In this document: positions 19,760 to 22,225 of the stretch, one piece after another | Numbering within the stretch: position 1 is the first letter of the stretch | Layout: every line of letters starts with the position of its first letter | Assembly: GCA_001579985.1 (NCBI GenBank) | Contig: LRSR01007733.1 | Coordinates: 1 to 22,225, forward strand | From: Hypsibius dujardini | Taxonomy: Eukaryota; Tardigrada; Eutardigrada; Parachela; Hypsibiidae | DNA length: 22,225 nucleotides | Direction: 5' to 3' | Made by a program: the position numbers and the translations under genes | The notes under the pieces: model-generated | Seen by the model: the letters and a program-made list of their open reading frames with translations, nothing else | What the model was told of the DNA's origin: nothing | Database searches by the model: none

Positions 19760-19859
19760 GGTTATGGGGGGGGGTGGTGGGGGCAGTCTTGTATTCGGCT
19801 AAAAACACAAATTCTGTTTGGAATTAAAGTACTAACCCCCTTCCCCCCCCCCAATGGTT
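19760..19859. repeat. G-rich/C-rich inverted repeat
   Basis: The left arm reads GGTTATG9TGGTGGGGG (19760-19783, the nine Gs at 19766-19774). The right arm reads CCCCCTTC10AATGGTT (19836-19859). The arms are close reverse complements around a ~52-nt loop. The G-rich arm could also form a quadruplex. Confidence 0.7.
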
Positions 19860-20250
19860 CCATTTGAGAGGGGAATTTTGCGTCTGAACAAAAGAACAAG
19901 AAAAAGAGTATTGCGCGGGGAAGCTTTCCAATTCCAGTCTCGTATTTTCGACACACTTTACTTCCTGCCCCTTGCGAATGGTTCCAAAGCATCTCTGAGG
20001 GTATTTATTGTAAAATTTTATCACGCACTTAATGAAAAGCAATTCACATATGCTATTTCATTTTTGTAACTTGTTCTGGGGAGGTTCTTCCAAGTTCCCT
20101 CTTCGCAAAATCGCTTTGTTTCATCACTAATTTAACCTTTTTCCAATTGTAATTTCTGGAATTATTAATGTGAAGGACGTTGATCACTAGAAGTATGAAA
20201 AAAAGGCCATTAAGACTTTGCTGGTCAATGTCACAACGACAGACCCATCT

Positions 20251-20417
20251 GCTATTTCTAGGGATGGCATCAGATGACGAAAAGCGACATGTTGATTTGA
20301 TTCGATTTTGAAATTCATTTGATCATTTGATTTCTTATCACTCCTTTTTTCCATGAAACATGATTGAATTTGATTTGAATTTGACATTTAACATTTGATC
20401 CCATCCCTAGGTATTTC
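20251..20417. mobile_element. hAT-like MITE, 151 bp, with 8-bp target duplications
   Basis: The element spans 20259-20409. Terminal inverted repeats are TAGGGATGGCATCAGATG (left) and CATTTGATCCCATCCCTA (right), 16 of 18 complementary. Flanking octamers GCTATTTC (20251-20258) and GGTATTTC (20410-20417) match at 7 of 8 positions, the TSD length of hAT transposons, and a TAGGGATGG terminus fits hAT ends. The interior is AT-rich with TTTGATTTGA-type motifs and no transposase, so it is non-autonomous. The TIR and TSD agreement suggests moderate age. Confidence 0.82.
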
Positions 20418-21452
20418 AGTTAGCAATCTGTCCAATCGAGTCCATTGCTCTAATCAAGTACGGAGCTAATAAAAGAATATTTTTAAAAAAAGATTCCGTT
20501 ATGCTAAATAGATCTGTTTTCTTGAATGTCATGAAAATTTGAACAGTATTCCGTCATTTGGAGGCAACAATGACGGACCGAGTAATTACGTCACTGATCC
20601 AAAGAAACTCTTGCGCCAGCTTTTTGATAAATGTTCTTGCGTTTCCATGCACGAGATGAATGCATTGATTCGTCGCTCTGCGTTGGCAGTTGTGGCTGCT
20701 GAATGCAATCACAACTCCGATGGTTCCAAGAATAACTGAGGCGAAAAGAGCTCTCGGTGAAAGCGGAATACGGAACACCTAGACATTATTTCCAGAAAAA
20801 AATCTTTCTTTACCGGAATATTTAGGAAGATAGATTTTTAGCAAGTCTTGATTGTGTTAGTTCAAACTCCGTTTGTATGTTCCGTACTCGCGAACAAGTT
20901 CCACAAAAAAATTAGCCGCACGTAGTCCTGTTAAATTCATCAAGAGTACTCCCTAAATTAACATCTAAAACTAATAATAAATGGCCAAAAATGCCAGCAG
21001 TATTTCGTCTGCTCTCTTTAGACCAACTTCAATGATAAAAAATAACAAAGAAAATGTTGCATGTACCCAGTGGTGAAACAACGGGAACTTGCTAACGCCT
21101 GCTAAATAAATAATGCAATATTGCTGATTTTTTTAGACTTATTATCTGAATAATCTCATCAATCTTGTTTTTCACATATTACCATTTTATTACAATTTTA
21201 AATTTAGCAAAACTGTCCTCAATGACGAACGTTAATAAGGTGTTTGAAGGATAAAATATGTACTAAAATCTGTGTATACGGGGTGTAAAATACGCTAAAT
21301 TGCGTGGGAGATAGCCATGACGTACTGAGAACAATCGTCGTTGAGTGCAACAAGGTCTCCTTCAACCATCTTCTCAGCGGGTCTCCATTCTAAGTCAACA
21401 TTTAGTCGTGCAAATTATTCTAACACTCCTATATAATTGCTCAACTTTGACA

Positions 21453-22225
21453 ATGGTCAAATTGGCGGCAAATTTTACGGTGACATGGGCTGAATTAATT
21501 CGAGCCGAATCGCAATCTCTCCACTTTGGCGAGATCAAACTTTATCTTTTTACCAGTTTTCGGCATCAGGGTAAAAAGCCCCCAAGAACGTTTGGCGATT
21601 TGAACGTTCACGCAATCGGAAAATATTGCACTGAATGTTTGACAACTCTGCAATATTTTCGGTGAGTCACGAGAAAGACAGAAAGAGAGTGAGAGATGCG
21701 AACGTGAATGTTCATTGAGCCAAGTGGGTGTTCTCAATAAACGTACCTCCAGGCAAGCAAGCTCACCTTCCAAAATCTGAAAAACAATTGCTCACTGTCT
21801 ACGCGGATGTTTTGTACCTCTAGCAAATTAGACACGGCTAAGACACCGGTTACAATCAGACGAGAAAGCTAGGCCTCCATTGTCAGAGCTGCCCATATCT
21901 TTTGGTCTTGAAACCAAGATGGAGCAATGGGTTTCCATCCTATTCTGAATCAGCGTCACAAATAAAAGTCCATCAAACCCCATTCAATCTCTAGATGACT
22001 GGTAGTAGTGATTTAATATATTTTGTCTGGACGTAAAAAAACGGTGCAAAATATGGACATAATTTTACAAGATTTGTCATCATGACCAAAATGTCGAAAT
22101 GCCGATGTTGAAATGGTGCTTGTGCGAATTGTCGATTAGAATGAAATGTCTCCTCTGATGCCTATTCCGGGCGGTTTTATTTCAGACGTATGAATTGTCT
22201 GCTAATCAGTTGTTTGTTTAGGTGC
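21453..22225 (+). CDS. Unrecognised gene, first coding exon, runs off the window
   Basis: ATG at 21453 opens a frame to a strong GTGAGT donor at 21662, giving a first exon of 209 nt (69 codons plus 2 nt). The peptide starts MVKLAANFTVTWAELIRAES, is mixed polar and hydrophobic, has no signal peptide, and contains a TECLTTLQYF end. I do not recognise the family. The frame extends upstream to 21345 without a stop, so a start further upstream or an earlier exon is possible. Candidate acceptors in the right phase are the ttcag at 22185 (exon from 22186) and the pyrimidine-rich tttag at 22220 (exon from 22221, almost at the window edge). Earlier acceptors lead quickly to stops. The real downstream exons lie mostly beyond the window. 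Confidence 0.5.

Larger units (their letters stand above)
19610..21452. other. Intergenic region with repeats, no firm gene
   Basis: It contains the G/C foldback at 19760-19859, the hAT-like MITE at 20259-20409 and a short segment (20539-20778) open on both strands. From about 20790 to 21340 I see only AT-rich sequence. The 5' UTR and promoter of the gene starting at 21453 should lie at the right end. Confidence 0.5.

Overview
The window is eukaryotic. The genes are split by many short GT-AG introns, have poly(A) signals and no Shine-Dalgarno or operon structure, and encode animal-type proteins (DGAT1, an AMT ammonium transporter, a glucoside xylosyltransferase). Introns without repeats are mostly 50-90 nt, so the genome is compact. 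An early-branching metazoan such as a sponge, or another small-genome invertebrate, fits; the species cannot be fixed from the sequence.

Layout. 1-727: non-coding, with a ~120-nt foldback and a ~58-nt direct repeat. 728-3785 (+): a complete 11-exon DGAT1 (484 aa as spliced here), with an AATAAA at 3971. 3786-5148: intergenic, with a large CAGA-type array. 5149-7626 (+): a complete 6-exon AMT ammonium transporter (466 aa), one intron of which appears to be GC-AG. 7987-8354 (+): a compact locus of stacked small ORFs, including an 89-aa single-span membrane protein whose stop codon overlaps an AATAAA. 8355-13577: mostly gene-poor, with one coding-like stretch at 9602-10203 that is open on both strands. 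13578-15802 (-): a type II membrane glycosyltransferase with a DXD motif. 16248-19195 (+): a 6-exon glucoside xylosyltransferase (GXYLT type, 380 aa). 19196-21452: intergenic, with a G/C foldback and a 151-bp hAT-like MITE with 8-bp target duplications. 21453-22225 (+): the first coding exon of an unrecognised gene that runs off the window.

Two themes stand out. First, tetranucleotide CAGN/NCTG arrays fill introns of DGAT1 and AMT and the gap between these genes, but stop abruptly at ~7.3 kb. Within DGAT1 they occur in opposite orientations on either side of exon 6 and of exons 9-10, so they could pair in the pre-mRNA. Second, the two Golgi-type glycosyltransferases lie head to head across a ~445-bp gap with an ETS-like site, suggesting a shared promoter and possibly a shared glycan pathway. 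The genes otherwise have no obvious common function: DGAT1 makes triacylglycerol in the ER, AMT moves ammonium across a membrane, and the two transferases act on glycans.

All exon coordinates were built by hand from reading-frame continuity, splice consensus and recalled family motifs. No alignment or RNA evidence was available.
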